64,000 nt of DNA from Aphrocallistes beatrix (GCA_963281255.1 OY725494.1:620001-684000); one strand, 5' to 3'; shown: positions 11,126 through 23,126, counted from the stretch's first letter. The notes: generated by a model from the letters alone, not told the origin. Made by a program: numbers and translations.

Positions 11126-11248
11126 AACCTCAAAATTACGTAAATTGAGTCTAGATATATATTTATATCCCGATTACATTTTTATTCCACTATAATCCGA
11201 TATTTTCTTTTCCTTAGGTAACAACAATAGCTGTATATCGATATTAGA

Positions 11249-11442
11249 GCGTCTAAGATTAACTTTTGAAAAATTGACAAGTTTGATTTTTCGATTGATA
11301 ATGATAATAACAGTAAGACAGACCTATTTAGAGATGGTATCTACCATATAATTAATCAATGTGAGCCTATGCATCCAAAATATGCTCCTGGCGGACACAA
11401 AGTGTCTACCAGCCGCGCAGTGCAAGCAAGCGAGGCGCGCTT
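11249..11442 (+). repeat. R1 repeat copy d (3' half only)
   Basis: Matches the second half of R1, from AAAAATTGACAA through TTTAGAGATG to the tail GCGCAGTGCAAGCAAGCGAG. The TGACGTCA region and the head are missing. Confidence 0.65.
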
Positions 11443-12379
11443 GTTTTCTATTAATATTTGACAAAAATGACATCAGTCATTGAACAAAAAATGTGGATTT
11501 TAACCTAAAAAATATAGTAATGAGCTTAAATATCAGTGATAAAACGCAACAGTACATTTTCGAACTTTAGATGTTTATTTTGACTCGATTCTGATAATTA
11601 ATTTTTTGAGAAATTTAAAAAAATACTCTCAATTTCCGCAATTTTTTTTTTTGGCAAGCGCTATCTCATAATCCTTTGGTTTCAGCCTTAAATATATAGT
11701 GTTATCGAAGAATAGGAAACTGCTGTTTCTTAATTGCTATGCTCTAACACTTATAGTTTTAAATTTATGATATTTCAGCGGGGCGCGACAATGGGAAATT
11801 TTGTCCATACTGCGTGATCATTTGGTTATAACCTTAGAATGGATTATCCGATTTTAAAATCTTTCTTTTTATTTATTTAGTGGGCCTTACTTGACATTTG
11901 AATAGCATATTATATCTATAATTAGTTGATATCACCAATTCTAAATCATTCCAAAGATAATTGTATTAAAAGTTTTTCGGACATTGAGGACCAAAGATTG
12001 TCTTCTGAAAATTGGATTTTCTTGGGCTTTTGATATGTTTTTAAGGATGCCTTTGACTAGCTTTACCGATAGTTTAGCCTTGTTCGGATTTTTTTGGGGG
12101 TTTTCGTTGATTACTCCTGGACTATATAATGTACAGAAGAAATGCTTCTTCCATTAGTAAATCTTGCATGGAGTTTGTGCTCACGTTTGATTATCATTTT
12201 GAAATTATTAAGTAGCCTGATAGTTTAGTTGCAGTACATCTACAATGTAACATATGCTTGCTCTTATAATGTAATTTAATCTTCCATCACATACCTTAAA
12301 ATAATTAATAAATGAAAGAGAAACAAAACAACTCAAAAATAGCCTATACAAAATATGTTTAGTATCCTCACAGTCACCA
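11443..12379. other. Intergenic, no gene seen
   Basis: AT-rich, with no recognisable coding sequence. It contains the 3' flank of the minus-strand 7-TM gene. Confidence 0.5.
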
Positions 12380-13540
12380 TCAGTCAAGTAGCAGATGTTG
12401 ATTAAGGCTTGGTGTAAATCTGGTGCGTACTCTTCCATAGCGAAATTTCAACTTCTCACTCAAGATTCTCCCAAAAAACGTCAAAGTACTTAAAATATAC
12501 TGTATTGGCATTATAAGGACCCCAAAGCTAAAAACTGTCATTGTTGCTGATGTTGAAGTTACATAAGCGGCGTTAAAAGCTTCAATCTGTGGTTGAGTAA
12601 CCACCAATCGTTGGAAGTATGGCACTCCATAAAGATAATGGAGTATACATGGTCCATAGTATAGAGTTGAGGCAACGATCGAAAAGTATTGCCCTAGAAA
12701 TTCTCCAAAAATAAAGCATGCGTATCCCATGCCAACGCAGCACATGATCAGTACAAACTGATGAGAAGTGATTTTTGATCTTCTGACCAATCCTTGACGT
12801 CTACCTCGTACTTGAAACTCCACTGTTCTCCACTTCAATGTTCTATGGAGTATCCTCATATGTTTAACCCATATGCATAAGTATACCAATTGCACTATAG
12901 GTTCAGTTAAGTAATGGATTATCATAAGCTGTGGAGTAGTGCCTGTTATCATGAAAAACAGTGCCACCATACCTGTAGTAATGAGTAAACGTCTGATGAA
13001 TGGATACGGGTTAGCCTCGATGTTATGCAGAATTTCATGGAGGTATTTCATCAAGCAAATACCTAAAGCTAGTGAAGTCATGATTCCTGCCTGTCCGGTG
13101 GTTACTAATATGGAGTTTATTGGATTCTCATACATCAAACGCAAACCAGAAACTTGAGTATGGACCAATTCCCTACTGCAGTTGTGCATGGATGCCCTGT
13201 TAGGTGAATAGAGATGTTTATATGTATCGAAATTATTCGCGTTTAAACTACCTAATGAGTATATTGTAAAAGAACCAATTTCAGCAATGTTTATCAGTAA
13301 CAAGAAGATGTATTTAATTATATCCGATTTGTAGTGACGTGCTGCTTCTAAGAAGTTCATGAAAGGATCAGATGGTACCTTTTGAATACACTCGCGATAT
13401 AATTTGATAAAATGGATAATTCTTTTCACAAAGTAGACAGTCCAAAGTATAGATAATATCAAAGTAGTCGCAATCGCCGGCATTGATATATATAACCCAA
13501 TAAAGCCATATATCTTCGATAAAAGACTCAAGTTTATCAT
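12380..13540 (-). CDS. Seven-pass membrane protein, family T member A
   Basis: An intact 386-residue single-exon ORF. I count seven membrane segments at about residues 16-40, 74-98, 142-165, 182-205, 209-232, 262-286 and 337-361, with one further weakly hydrophobic stretch near 288-310. It is clearly paralogous to 47034-48161. Shared blocks are LW-VYFVKRI, HYK-x-[DE]-I, the CSREL/CTREI loop with an N-glycosylation sequon, LKW[RK][ST]VEFQV, VRR, and the tail RYGRVRTRFTPSLN. A more distant relative is at 30971-32218. The seven-pass layout and family expansion suggest receptors or receptor-like channels, but there is no DRY or NPxxY motif and I do not recognise the family. Alternatives are gustatory-receptor-like channels or transporters. 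Confidence 0.8.
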   Translation of the reverse strand: MINLSLLSKIYGFIGLYISMPAIATTLILSILWTVYFVKRIIHFIKLYRECIQKVPSDPFMNFLEAARHYKSDIIKYIFLLLINIAEIGSFTIYSLGSLNANNFDTYKHLYSPNRASMHNCSRELVHTQVSGLRLMYENPINSILVTTGQAGIMTSLALGICLMKYLHEILHNIEANPYPFIRRLLITTGMVALFFMITGTTPQLMIIHYLTEPIVQLVYLCIWVKHMRILHRTLKWRTVEFQVRGRRQGLVRRSKITSHQFVLIMCCVGMGYACFIFGEFLGQYFSIVASTLYYGPCILHYLYGVPYFQRLVVTQPQIEAFNAAYVTSTSATMTVFSFGVLIMPIQYILSTLTFFGRILSEKLKFRYGRVRTRFTPSLNQHLLLD

Positions 13541-15862
13541 ATTTAACTCTATTTGTGTAGTGAAAATGTTTATATTGTCAATTTATTGTAAGATTTATAT
13601 TTATATAATTTTCTATGGCCATATAACCCGAGTCTGTTTCGAATTTTGAACACATGTGATTAGATAAATTACCTATGTAATATTAAACAGAATTAGTGTA
13701 ACTAAACTGTAATAAAGAATACATAAGTGGATAGGGAAGATATTATCAAGGTAAATACCTCTTTCATCATATTTTCATTCCGACTTCTTATTTTGTATGC
13801 ATATTATGGATTCAAATTTTGAAACATACACATAGTATGTGATGTTGTTGAAAACTAAATACAAGCACGCAGTATTTAAGTTTAATCGTTAGAGTAGACA
13901 ATACCATACCTGAACTCCTGGATAAAATGAGACCATTGCTGAGTCCTTCTCCTCTCCAGGCTATACTGATATATTTGCATCAAAGGGCAAGTTCTTTTTT
14001 TTGAATAGTAACTCATGCGAATACTTGTAAGTAAAAAACCAATAAATCCACTTATGTCGCGAAGCAATAATAAGCCAGGCCCGGCGGAAGTAAATCTTTA
14101 TCGGTCCAGCTAACCGGTATTGAGTACTGACATATTTACCAATTTTTACTCAGAAGCTCTCTGGTATTTAGGATGTTAGCGGGGCAGGATGAATCATGTT
14201 TAATATGACAAAAGGTCATTATGAACTTGTATCTAACTTAAGTCTTTGATTAATTTGGTCCTGTAAAAATAAAATTAGATTCACATCATCAATACAAATA
14301 CAATTACTTATTTGGAAAATATCTTACTGCAAAGTTTGACCCGGAACGGCCGTAATATTGGTAGGCTATGGCCGGACCAATATAATATTAGGCCGGTTCG
14401 GCCAAAAATATTAGTTTAGCCATGAGCAGACCAAGTTGCCTAGTCAAAAATTGGCCCAGCCAAAGCCGGTCGTGAGCTTGGATTACACATGAAACATTTG
14501 CTGCAATTTCTATCAAAATTATTGCCAGCATGAAATTGTGCACCTTAGATTTTATTTTAAAATTCTTCTTTACTTTATCTAAGTCATTATTGAATACTAA
14601 AATAAATTGTGCAACATTCCTAATTAAATTTATAAGATATTTATTTTTACAAGAAGCAAATCAACACGAAAAGCGACAGCAAGAAATGAGACGAGAAACA
14701 CAATGGTAGAACCATTACTTTAAGATAGTTTGTAATTCATTTGCGATTTTCCAGCAATGATTAGGCTTTTAGCTCACAAAATTATGATTCTCTATCATAA
14801 TTAGTTCAATTGCGCAGTCAAGTGCATGAAATATTAACATACTATTGGTTCCATTTCTGATTTGTTCTGATAAAATATATTCCTATTGAATAACCTCATC
14901 GAGTCAACATCATTATAAATTAATGAGTTGACTACATCATATTTATAATGCAATAGGAAAAATTACTTATTATATAGCTATAGCTAATTTGATCTTAGCT
15001 TACATAATATAACTAATTTGATTTTAGCTCACATAATTGAATAGTGATTTATATTTGTGATTCTAGTCTGATGTTGGAATTTATATGACCCATGAGTCGT
15101 TGAGGTTTAATTAAACTCCTACTTGACTTAATCCCTTTTCACGTGATTGAATTTACTTCTTCGAATGGATATCCTCAACTGAATATGATAAAACAATGAA
15201 AGTAGTTGGTAATTCAATAAAAATGAAAATGTAGTGTCTTCCCCTCTCGAGTAATCCCTTTCCCCTCCTGATGTTCGTGCCTGCATGTGTCTGCTTGTGT
15301 TTGGCAATATATAGATGGAATGTACCATAGTTTGGACCATGGCTTACTAAATATATGGCTGTATATGTCCTCGACTAGGCCTTCAAACAAGAAGGCCAGT
15401 TTTAATACAGTCAATCCATTTAATTAGACCAATAAATCAAAAACCGCTTCCGATAGACATTTGAAATGTATTATTACCATATACAAACATTATATCAGAG
15501 TATTCAATTCCGCTGTCAAAAAATTGATATGTCATCATGTGATTGCGCGCAATAGGCTCTTTTTAGAGCGAAAAATGTTGCTGTTCTAGCTCATATTAAA
15601 CATCGTAATCTGCATTTCTATTGCTTGATTTTTTGTTAGAGCAACAATAGGAAGACCTCAATCCAAAAAATCTGAAAATTTTAGTTGGAATGTCTGCATT
15701 CCTCAGTTGCTATGGAAACTATTAGTAATATTATCTCTAGCTACTACGGGATTTGCTCAAGGTATATTAAATATTTGATACTTTATCATAGTGTAGTATA
15801 TGTACTCGTAAAGTAATGATCTGATTACGAATGAAAACAAGTGTTTCAGTTACTTCTCTCAG
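13541..15862. other. Long intergenic stretch
   Basis: Mostly AT-rich with no supported gene. 14335-14475 holds a patch of GGCCGGACCAATAT-like short repeats, probably a MITE remnant. The minus-strand ORF at 13882-14067 begins MLRDISGFIGFLLTSI and slightly resembles the N-terminus of family T member A just downstream. It could be a decayed duplicate, but the match is too weak to call. 15128-15414 has overlapping ORFs without features. Confidence 0.4.
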
Positions 15863-16075
15863 ATTTGGGGAGGAGACCTAGTTAGCATAGCTAATGCCGA
15901 TGAAAATGCAGCACTGGATTCTGTTAGAACTTCTAGCGAATCTGGAAATTGCTTGATTGGACTCAATGACATTGAAACAGAAGGAATATTTGTGTGGAGT
16001 GATGGCAGCAACAGCTTATATAGGAACTGCTTAAATGGCGAAATATTCAGCGCTCTCTTCAAGATCCTGCATTAA
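15863..16075 (+). pseudogene. Orphan C-type lectin domain exon or fragment
   Basis: After a pyrimidine-rich acceptor-like TTCTCTCAG (15854-15862) the plus frame reads IWGGDLVSIANADENAAL, then CLIGLNDIETEGIFVW and SDGSNSLYRN. These are the central hallmarks of a C-type lectin-like domain: GG-x-LVSI, the WIGL-type strand, and E-G-x-F-x-W-S-D-G. The usual NW after the DGS loop reads NC. The frame then ends in LNGEIFSALFKILH and a stop, without the EDC...Cys segment. No first half of the domain was found upstream. Either an exon of a broken gene or a fragment left by rearrangement. Ca2+ binding cannot be inferred. Confidence 0.7.
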
Positions 16076-17270
16076 ATATTCATTCTTCGGGAAGGGTTCA
16101 AAGCATTTCTCCCGAGTTGATGCTGTGGCTCAAGATTCTTGGAAGTTTAAACCAAAGGATTAGGAGCGCCTCGCATTAGCCTCATTCTCCCTACTCCTGC
16201 CACAGATTTGACAAATTATGAGATCCTCCTTCATGAAGTCTACATACTATAAAATATGGAGTAAATTTATCCATTCAATCTTCAAGGAGGATATGTCTCT
16301 ACAAATAAAAATGTTTAGCACACAGAATTGGCTCAAAGAATACCCTAAACAATTATTTCACTCTCTTAATTCACTTATCATTAAATGCCTTGACAATACA
16401 CAATATCATACTACTAGCAGAATATTGAAAATGAACCACACATTAATTGATCTCAAATGAGTTCAAAATTCCAAAGAGATTAGCTCAGGTTTGGGATAGC
16501 TTTCTCTCGCTTTTCTTCAAGAGAGATCGCCGTTTCCATAGGAGGAGTGACTCTCCTCTATCGTAAATCCCATACTAAGTACAAAACGATAGTAACTATC
16601 TACTGGGTCTATTTAATGAGTAGTTCATTATGGACAACTACAAATCCAGTTAACGAACTTATCGACATTTCTAACATTTTTAAATTTTATAAAATTACTA
16701 GAACCATTCAGAATATTTGACATGGATTATTCAACAATGGCTTGCTAAAGATGGGTCCAGTATGTTCACAGGATTGCTTAGAGGTAGGTACTATACATCT
16801 CATCCATGCCATAGAGACCTCCTTTGTATTAAGAGTTACAATAAAATACTGCGTTATAATATACGGAAAGATTATATCTTACGCGATGTCCGCTGTTAGG
16901 AACAAGGGCTGAGCAAGAATCAGAACCATCAATGAAGTAATGTAAACTCGGATCATTTGCTTTCGCAGGAACCCAGTAGTGTAATATGTTCTGCACCAAG
17001 AATGAACTTGCACAGAAAGAAGACATACCTACTGACGTTTTTTAAGCAGAGAATATATGCTATATTGAAATATAGTATCATAGTTAAGGAATTAATATGT
17101 GTTTGTTGACAAATTTACGAGCACGTCGCATACCCCTGGACAAAATATTGGTGTGAACAAATACGATTGATCATATAGTACCAGATTTCTCATAGTAGCC
17201 AACTTCAGAAATAAGTGACTGCATAATTATAAACTATAATTAATTGAATAATTTCGAGCACAAATAATTT
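16076..17270. other. Intergenic, no gene supported
   Basis: I looked for the missing lectin exons here and found none. ORFs at 16218-16460 (plus), 16717-16899 (plus) and 16829-17026 (minus) lack motifs I can name. Confidence 0.4.
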
Positions 17271-17274
17271 TAAT

Positions 17275-17280
17275 TTTATT
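17275..17280 (-). promoter_or_regulatory. AATAAA polyadenylation signal of the MATE gene
   Basis: On the minus strand the last codons read TTG GAA TAA AAT, so the hexamer AATAAA starts within the final Glu codon and includes the stop. The 3' UTR would be very short. Confidence 0.5.
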
Positions 17281-18838
17281 CCAAAGAACAGGTAACAGCA
17301 GCAATAAATAGCATAAATCCTAAAAGGAAACTTGAACAATATCTAACGTGTTGAAATAGCTTTGTTTCGCAACACTTCCATTCAAAGTGGCACATGTAAG
17401 AATGCATCATTATACAAGCATTTATTTCATTTTTTTCGGCCCTATCGGTATTTTCCTTGACCTTTTGCAAAATAGTTGTCCAATTGCGACATAAAATAAT
17501 CACCAATGAAGTTATGAAGGCTAATACATTACATATGCCGTATGAGAGCAAGATACTTACTGCTTTCCACCATACGAAATTTGAAATAATGGTCATCAGA
17601 ATGCTTCCCAGTATAAAAATGGTTATGAACTTAACTGCACTTTGAATTATTTGCATGCAACAAGCATTCATAATACCTTGAGCAAAATGTGAAACATCTG
17701 TTGGCAAAATAAAACATATAGCTCTTATACTGAATTCCAATTTCATTGCGAATTCGGAATCTGTAGTGAAAAGGTAACTTAATGGATGAGCTATAAAGAA
17801 CAACAATACTGCTAGGATCAATATATATATCTCACAATAAAAAATAGAAAATAGTGCAGCTCGACGTGCTCTATTTGATTCTTGTGATCCTAGAAGATTT
17901 CCAACACGAACTGTGATTGCACTTGAGAATCCAACTACTATTAAAGAGAATGTGTACCAAATAGAAAACAGAACAGAATAAATAGCTACCTGTTCCGTAT
18001 CGTGTAAAATAGCACCTAAAATGATTAGTGGTAAAAGTGTTGCAGAGATGAAACCAATAAGTGATTGCGATGTCGGGAATATGATGTACTTCATTGAGTT
18101 ATACCATTCTCTTATTATTTTAACACTAAATTCAACATATGTCGTTAAGTGAACCTTCGTAATTCTGATATGGGCATAAAATAGCATTGCAGTGACATAC
18201 ATACTGATGACGTAGCCAGCAGCTGCTCCAGCCAAATTCGTTTCATATTTTGCTATCAGGACATACTGTAAAACTCCATTGACGATATTCCCTAATATGA
18301 GATAAATCAATGGAGGCCACACGATATTCTGCGCTTGTAGGAAGCTTAGAGCTGCTTTGAAATAAACACAAGCAGGATATCCCAAACAGAATACTGTAGT
18401 GTAGCTACCAGCATGATAAGCTAGTTCCCAGTCTTGCGTAATTGAGTACACGATAGGCCGTATACTGATGAAGAGTGCAGAAAGAGGAAATAATGTGAGA
18501 GCTGCCATGAAGAGGGCCCTATAGAAATATAGACCTACTAACTTGTACTGTTTAGCTCCGTATGCCTGAGAACATAGGACATTGACATATATAGAAATCC
18601 CATCAGAAATAGGAGCTGAAGTACAACTAGTCACTACTTGACCGAGAAATAATGCGCTCAACATTTTCTCAACATTGTTACCTGAAGCTCGACCAATGAA
18701 TATGTTACTCATCTTCATTTGTAAGGCTTCTGTCAGACACACGATTGCGGGGGGAATAGCTAACGTTGTTAAAAATGCAGCCTCTTCTAACATCCAATAA
18801 TATTTGCAAAAGAGCTTCAGTGAATTAGTTCTACGCAT
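17276..18838 (-). CDS. MATE family multidrug/toxin extrusion transporter (SLC47-like)
   Basis: An intact 520-residue single-exon gene. MATE proteins export organic cations and other compounds in exchange for H+ or Na+ across the plasma or vesicle membrane. The N-lobe carries VLCSQAYGAKQYKLVG at about residues 87-102, the MATE signature after TM2 (compare SQAYGA). The C-lobe repeat has ITVRVGNLLGSQESNRARRA at about 310-330 (compare RVGNxLGA). Twelve transmembrane segments are visible in two six-helix halves, followed by a polar stretch and a thirteenth hydrophobic helix at the C-terminus (SSFLLGFMLFIAAV), a feature of animal SLC47 proteins. A polyadenylation signal AATAAA overlaps the stop codon. 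No frame breaks or missing conserved blocks. Confidence 0.92.
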   Translation of the reverse strand: MRRTNSLKLFCKYYWMLEEAAFLTTLAIPPAIVCLTEALQMKMSNIFIGRASGNNVEKMLSALFLGQVVTSCTSAPISDGISIYVNVLCSQAYGAKQYKLVGLYFYRALFMAALTLFPLSALFISIRPIVYSITQDWELAYHAGSYTTVFCLGYPACVYFKAALSFLQAQNIVWPPLIYLILGNIVNGVLQYVLIAKYETNLAGAAAGYVISMYVTAMLFYAHIRITKVHLTTYVEFSVKIIREWYNSMKYIIFPTSQSLIGFISATLLPLIILGAILHDTEQVAIYSVLFSIWYTFSLIVVGFSSAITVRVGNLLGSQESNRARRAALFSIFYCEIYILILAVLLFFIAHPLSYLFTTDSEFAMKLEFSIRAICFILPTDVSHFAQGIMNACCMQIIQSAVKFITIFILGSILMTIISNFVWWKAVSILLSYGICNVLAFITSLVIILCRNWTTILQKVKENTDRAEKNEINACIMMHSYMCHFEWKCCETKLFQHVRYCSSFLLGFMLFIAAVTCSLE

Positions 18839-19651
18839 AGTTAAACAATCAATCTTGATATTAGTTATTGTAGAATATTAAAATATATTTATACAAGAAT
18901 AATTTTATGCTTCACATTCACATAATGCACATATACCAGTGCCTAACAATGCAAATGAATGTCCTTGTATATTTGTAGATTCAAATATAGACTGCATCCT
19001 CTATAAATGGAGTATTCGAGACAATGTTTTTTACTAAGAACTCTTTTTACTAAGAACTTTGTGGAGGTACTCATATGCAACAATACCTCATATCCGAGCG
19101 GTTCCAGATTCTAAATCTAGGAAGACTCAAATGCAGGTGACTAAGTGGAGCCTCTGGGGAGCTTACCCCCAGAGCATTAAGCGATCCTCGAAATTAGTAG
19201 TGCGCTCTCGGTCTACACTCCTTACCTATAAATGGAGAATGCTCCAGCCTTCGTTCAAATTTTTAAAAAGTAACCGCGCTCCTACTTCCGCTCCAGCTCC
19301 TAAATAAGATTTGAATACTAAGTGATATATTCGAGGGATATCCTTTATTCAAGGCCAATTTATGATTAAATTAAATTACATTGTAATTTCAATGATGAAG
19401 TATCACCGGCGTAGCCATGTTGGGTACGGTGGCATAGCACCACCTTATCAATATGGTGCAGTTATTGTACATGTGAATATATTTTCCTAACAACTGATTA
19501 GCATATAATCGGGGATAAATCATTTGATATCTAAATTGACATCGAAAAATGAATGGTGAATTATTTTTGAAAGATAGGATATCTCAGAGATTAGAGGAAG
19601 TTTTATCTCAAAAGTAGTTTAAAAGCTGTGTACAATTATTATACATACAGT
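18839..19651. other. Intergenic, upstream of MATE, no gene seen
   Basis: Contains the MATE promoter region (minus strand). The small ORF at 19059-19307 shows no features. Confidence 0.45.
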
Positions 19652-19995
19652 ACCTAGGCAAAGTATTCGATCACCACGAAAATCCCCATACAAATATCAT
19701 TAAAGTGGGTCTATTCATAAAGGAATATGGACTCAAAACAGCAATACTCTATCTTTGATTTCAAATTCTTATTCTACACATTCTAATTACTCATAATTGA
19801 GAGCCTCAAATTACTAATTTCTAAGTTTAAAAATATCTTCCTTTGACCCCAGATGTTACTTGTCCCTAGTCATGGCCATTATATATGATGGTGATTAGTG
19901 ACACAAAGTATCAATTTGATAATTTTTTAAATGAGAATAAGTACTTATGGTAAAAGTTTCAAAAATGAGTAATTCGGATGTGTAATTTACGAATT
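19652..19995. repeat. Tc1-type MITE, damaged copy
   Basis: The left end CAGTACCTAGGCAAAGTATTCG and interior match the MITEs at 21301-21773 and 59096-59568. The arm includes ATTACTCATAATTGAG and its reverse-complement partner AATGAGTAATTCGG, but the right terminal repeat is lost near 19995. Confidence 0.65.
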
Positions 19996-19999
19996 TGTA

Positions 20000-20720
20000 A
20001 TGGGGCCTAAATTAGAGTGTCTTTCCTAAATTTATTCCAATTCTTTCCCCGACAGATTATTAAATTTTCCCCGATGGGGGGGCTAGCGTTCCCTGACGAG
20101 GGGCAGTAGCCCCTCCCCTGGCACCACCCCTGATATCTATAGGCGTAAACTAGGTTTTGATCGCTGGATGGGCATATTGCTTAATTTTCTTTGTAGGGTG
20201 AGTGCGCTCTATACTCTTGCCCACCAAATGGCTCTAGTTGTGCCAATGCGTATCTCTAACATTGTAGTCCTGAGAGAAAATATCAAATCGATGTTTTCTC
20301 ATAAATTAAATTGGTATCGTGGCATTATTGCGGGAAGTCATGTTGGTAACTTCATAAAGAGGTTGGCTGATTTTTTATTCTTGAGAAACACTTCAAAAAT
20401 TGAATTATCATCATTAATATATTCTTTGTACAAACATGATGTCTTTCTTAATGGGCTTCATGTTTTTTGAATAACTACAATACTATAAATTGAAAATTAT
20501 CATATCTTTATTGTGAAAACCCTAAAGTCTATCTTGTATGTAATCTTTAATAAGTGAATTGACGATCATTGAGTGTCTATTAAAATTCTCATCTATGGAA
20601 CTTTACTTCATTGCATTAAATCATTAGACTTTTGAATCAAAGAAATAGTTATATGGAACCCAGTACAATGTAACTGAACTTGAAACTAGGTTATGAAGTT
20701 TTATAATTCTTTACAATTTA
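20000..20720. other. Unassigned, with one plus-strand ORF
   Basis: An ORF at 20168-20470 (100 residues, MGILLNFLCRVSAL start) is open but has no family features I recognise; its upstream flank (20045-20125) is a GC-rich MITE scrap. It may be transposon residue. Confidence 0.3.
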
Positions 20721-20724
20721 TTCA

Positions 20725-20772
20725 TTCAGCGTCATTTAAATTCTCCGATATGCTGAGTTCTGATGCTGTATC
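20725..20772 (-). pseudogene. C-terminal scrap of a 7-TM family T gene (member C-like)
   Basis: On the minus strand one frame reads IQHQNSAYRRI and then a stop. The intact gene at 30971-32218 ends LIQHHNSAYRRINGTE, and the nucleotides TCTCCGATATGCTGAGTT are shared. Only the last dozen codons remain. It abuts a reversed R2 repeat. Confidence 0.65.
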
Positions 20773-21113
20773 ACAGATTTGTGAAATTTGGCACACAGGT
20801 AAAAAATAATCAGACGAGAAAGGAGTGTGAAGATCTAAACGATATCTTGACACCTCGCCGAGATAGGTGACAAAATGTGCTGACCAATCAAATTCGATTA
20901 TTTTAGAATGCAAATACATTGGAATCAAACATTAGTGACTTGTGCATTCAATCAAAAGGACTATTTGTGATCGAAATTAATTGGTTCATGTGAGAACCAA
21001 TCAATTATCAGACTTTTATAATGTAATTCACACTATTCTTTTTCATATAAATAATTGAATACAGCTATTTGAGTCTATTATTTGATTGTTAAAAGTTATT
21101 TTATGATCAAATT
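20773..21113 (-). repeat. R2 repeat, reversed copy
   Basis: The reverse complement of 29935-30190. Shared stretches include CACCTCGCCGAGATAGGT, AATTTGGCACACAGGTAA and GAACCAATCAATTATCAGAC. The two copies lie about 9 kb apart in inverted orientation. The terminal TTTTAATATATAAG is missing here. Confidence 0.75.
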
Positions 21114-21300
21114 GATTTATTATAGTACATAACACATACCTCGATTGCAATTAACTTAATCCAATATTAAGCAAATTACTTTCATCATGAACCTAATTTT
21201 TCTTCTCCAGTTCTGAATTCATGATTAACCGTAGATGAATGACACTTTTATAGTAGAAAATTCGAGAGTGATCAACCTTTTTCTTAAATATATATATATA

Positions 21301-21773
21301 CACTGCCTGGACAAAAGTATTCGTACACCCCATAATTCCCCATACAAATAGTTATAATACTGATTTATTTAGCGAGTCAAGGTATTTTGTAAGAGATACA
21401 CTTAATTTGACTTCAAATTCGAATTCTCCACATTCAAATTACCCATTTAATGAGTTTTCAACTTAATTACTCTTCTTCAAGGTTAACTATTTTCAGCATT
21501 TGCTTTCCTATGCCACATGTCGCGAGTGATCACCATTGTATATGATGGCATTGGTGGTATGAGGTGGCACAGTTTGAAAGTTTTTAACCTTATGGGAGTG
21601 TAAACAAGTTGAAAGATTAAAAAGTGAGTAATTCGAATATGGAGAATTCGAATTTGAAGTTAAATTAAGCATATCTCTTACCAATTAAATACCTTGACTC
21701 GCTAAATAAATCAGTATTATAACTATTTGTATGGGGAATTATGGGGTGTACGAATACTTTTGTTCAGGCAGTG
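21301..21773. repeat. Complete Tc1-type MITE with long inverted repeats
   Basis: Starts TA|CACTGCCTGGACAAAAGTATTCG and ends with the complement CGAATACTTTTGTTCAGGCAGTG|TA, giving a TA target duplication. The match continues inward through GTACACCCCATAATTCCCC and then more loosely over most of the 473 bp. It has no coding capacity and was presumably moved by a Tc1-family transposase. Related copies are at 19652-19995 and 59096-59568. Confidence 0.88.
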
Positions 21774-21782
21774 TATATATAT

Positions 21783-21857
21783 CCCGCAGGGTTACTCTGC
21801 GGACACGCAGTGTATGCAAGTCGCGCAGCGCAGCACAAGCAAGCGAAGCGCGCTTGT
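21783..21857 (+). repeat. R1 tail fragment
   Basis: Only the GC-rich end of R1: GCGGACACGCAGTGT followed by CGCGCAGCGC and AAGCAAGCGAAGCGCGCTTG. A partial inverted counterpart (GTCCGCAGAGTCGCCCTGCGG) follows at 21904-21926. Confidence 0.6.
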
Positions 21858-22017
21858 AGAAGCTATTTTTCGTGAATTTAAACATCCTCTTCATACATGT
21901 ACGTGTCCGCAGAGTCGCCCTGCGGCCGCCTGAGAAACGCAATCTAACCAATTTTGGGATGTTCTTTCGTTTATATAATATTGTAAATAAAAGTCAACGA
22001 ATAATTCTCATATGGAT

Positions 22018-22609
22018 CCAAAAATATAATATTCGAAATCTACAGCACTAAAAACGCATGTTAACCGTTGGAAGCTAGTCTCTTGCCTATTTTTGTAATT
22101 TATTTACTTTATATATCTATTGTAAACAAAAGTAAACAAATTAATTAACAAATTTACCCGAAAATATGATATTCGAAATCTGCACCTCTGAAAACCCCAT
22201 GTCTCTAGCAATTTTTCAAAATTCGTCAAATGGTGTGAAAATATGTACATAAAAGTGCGAAAATATGCACATAATCTTTTTTAATGCTACATTATACACT
22301 ATAATACATTTAAGAAATCAAACATAAGTTGTGGCTTTGAAGTATTAATAACAATGACGATATATTGTAGTGTCGTACAATGATTTCTATTGCGATAGTG
22401 TAGTCATTTATTTTGTATATAACAAAGGTGTGAAAAATTGTTTTCCATTTTTTTTGCAGAGGTGTGAAAAATTCGCTTAGATCTTAGAACATAATCGTAG
22501 TCATATCATTTGACACCTACATGCCAATTTTCACATCTCTACGATTTGCCAATTCTTCAATCAATTCAGACAAACAAACAAAAAAAATCCTAGCGTTTTA
22601 ATATATAAG
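22018..22609 (+). repeat. R2 repeat, longest copy
   Basis: Matches 1-372 with extra central sequence. It ends GACAAACAAACAAAAAAAAT..TTTTAATATATAAGA and directly abuts the tail of R1 copy e. Confidence 0.75.
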
Positions 22610-22610
22610 A

Positions 22611-23093
22611 CAAGTGCACTTCGCTTGCTTTCGCTGCGCGGCTGGCGGACACAAAGTATCCGCCGGAGGCGCCTGTGGTCACATTGATCTATTATAAGAT
22701 GGATAATATCTCTAAATACGTCTGTCCTACTGTTATAATTGATAACGCACGACAAATCACTAAATTTGTCAATTTTTAAAAATCTTTGATATGCAATGAT
22801 GACGTCATAACAGAGTGATGAGTCGTCATCTTTTGATGATAGTTCTATCACATTTGAATAATATTAATATACACATTCTATTAAAATTTCAGCCTTCTAT
22901 CACTTAAAATGGCTGAGTTATGGTCGAAAAACTGAAATTTCTAGTTATATAAAAGCTGACAATGACGTCATAATTCCATGATGAATCGACATTTTCGTCT
23001 GAACTCAGAACTTAGTGGAGCCATAGCCAAAAGACCCCTACATGCCAAAAATTAGCTTTCTGTGCTTGGCAGTTTCTTCAATCAATTCGTTAC
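22611..23093 (-). repeat. R1 repeat copy e (reverse, full length)
   Basis: Begins with the GC-rich tail (CAAGTGCACTTCGCTTGC) and ends at ATCAATTCGTTACATA before a (TA)n tract. Both TGACGTCA palindromes are intact (near 22800 and 22964). The minus ORF at 22561-22851 falls inside and recurs in other copies. Confidence 0.8.

Positions 23094-23124
<31 letters not shown>

Positions 23125-23126
<2 letters not shown>

Noticed and set aside
10818..11133. ORFs of 98 (plus) and 63 (minus) codons rich in GPP and GPKFS
   Set aside because: Both derive from translating the GGACCAAAATT repeat on opposite strands.
13882..14067. Minus ORF as another 7-TM family T gene
   Set aside because: Only a GFIG-type match to the N-terminus of member A; no following membrane segments.
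16829..17026. Minus ORF with HYWVPAKANDPSLHYFIDGS as a partner exon of the lectin
   Set aside because: Opposite strand to the lectin exon and no lectin Cys pattern.
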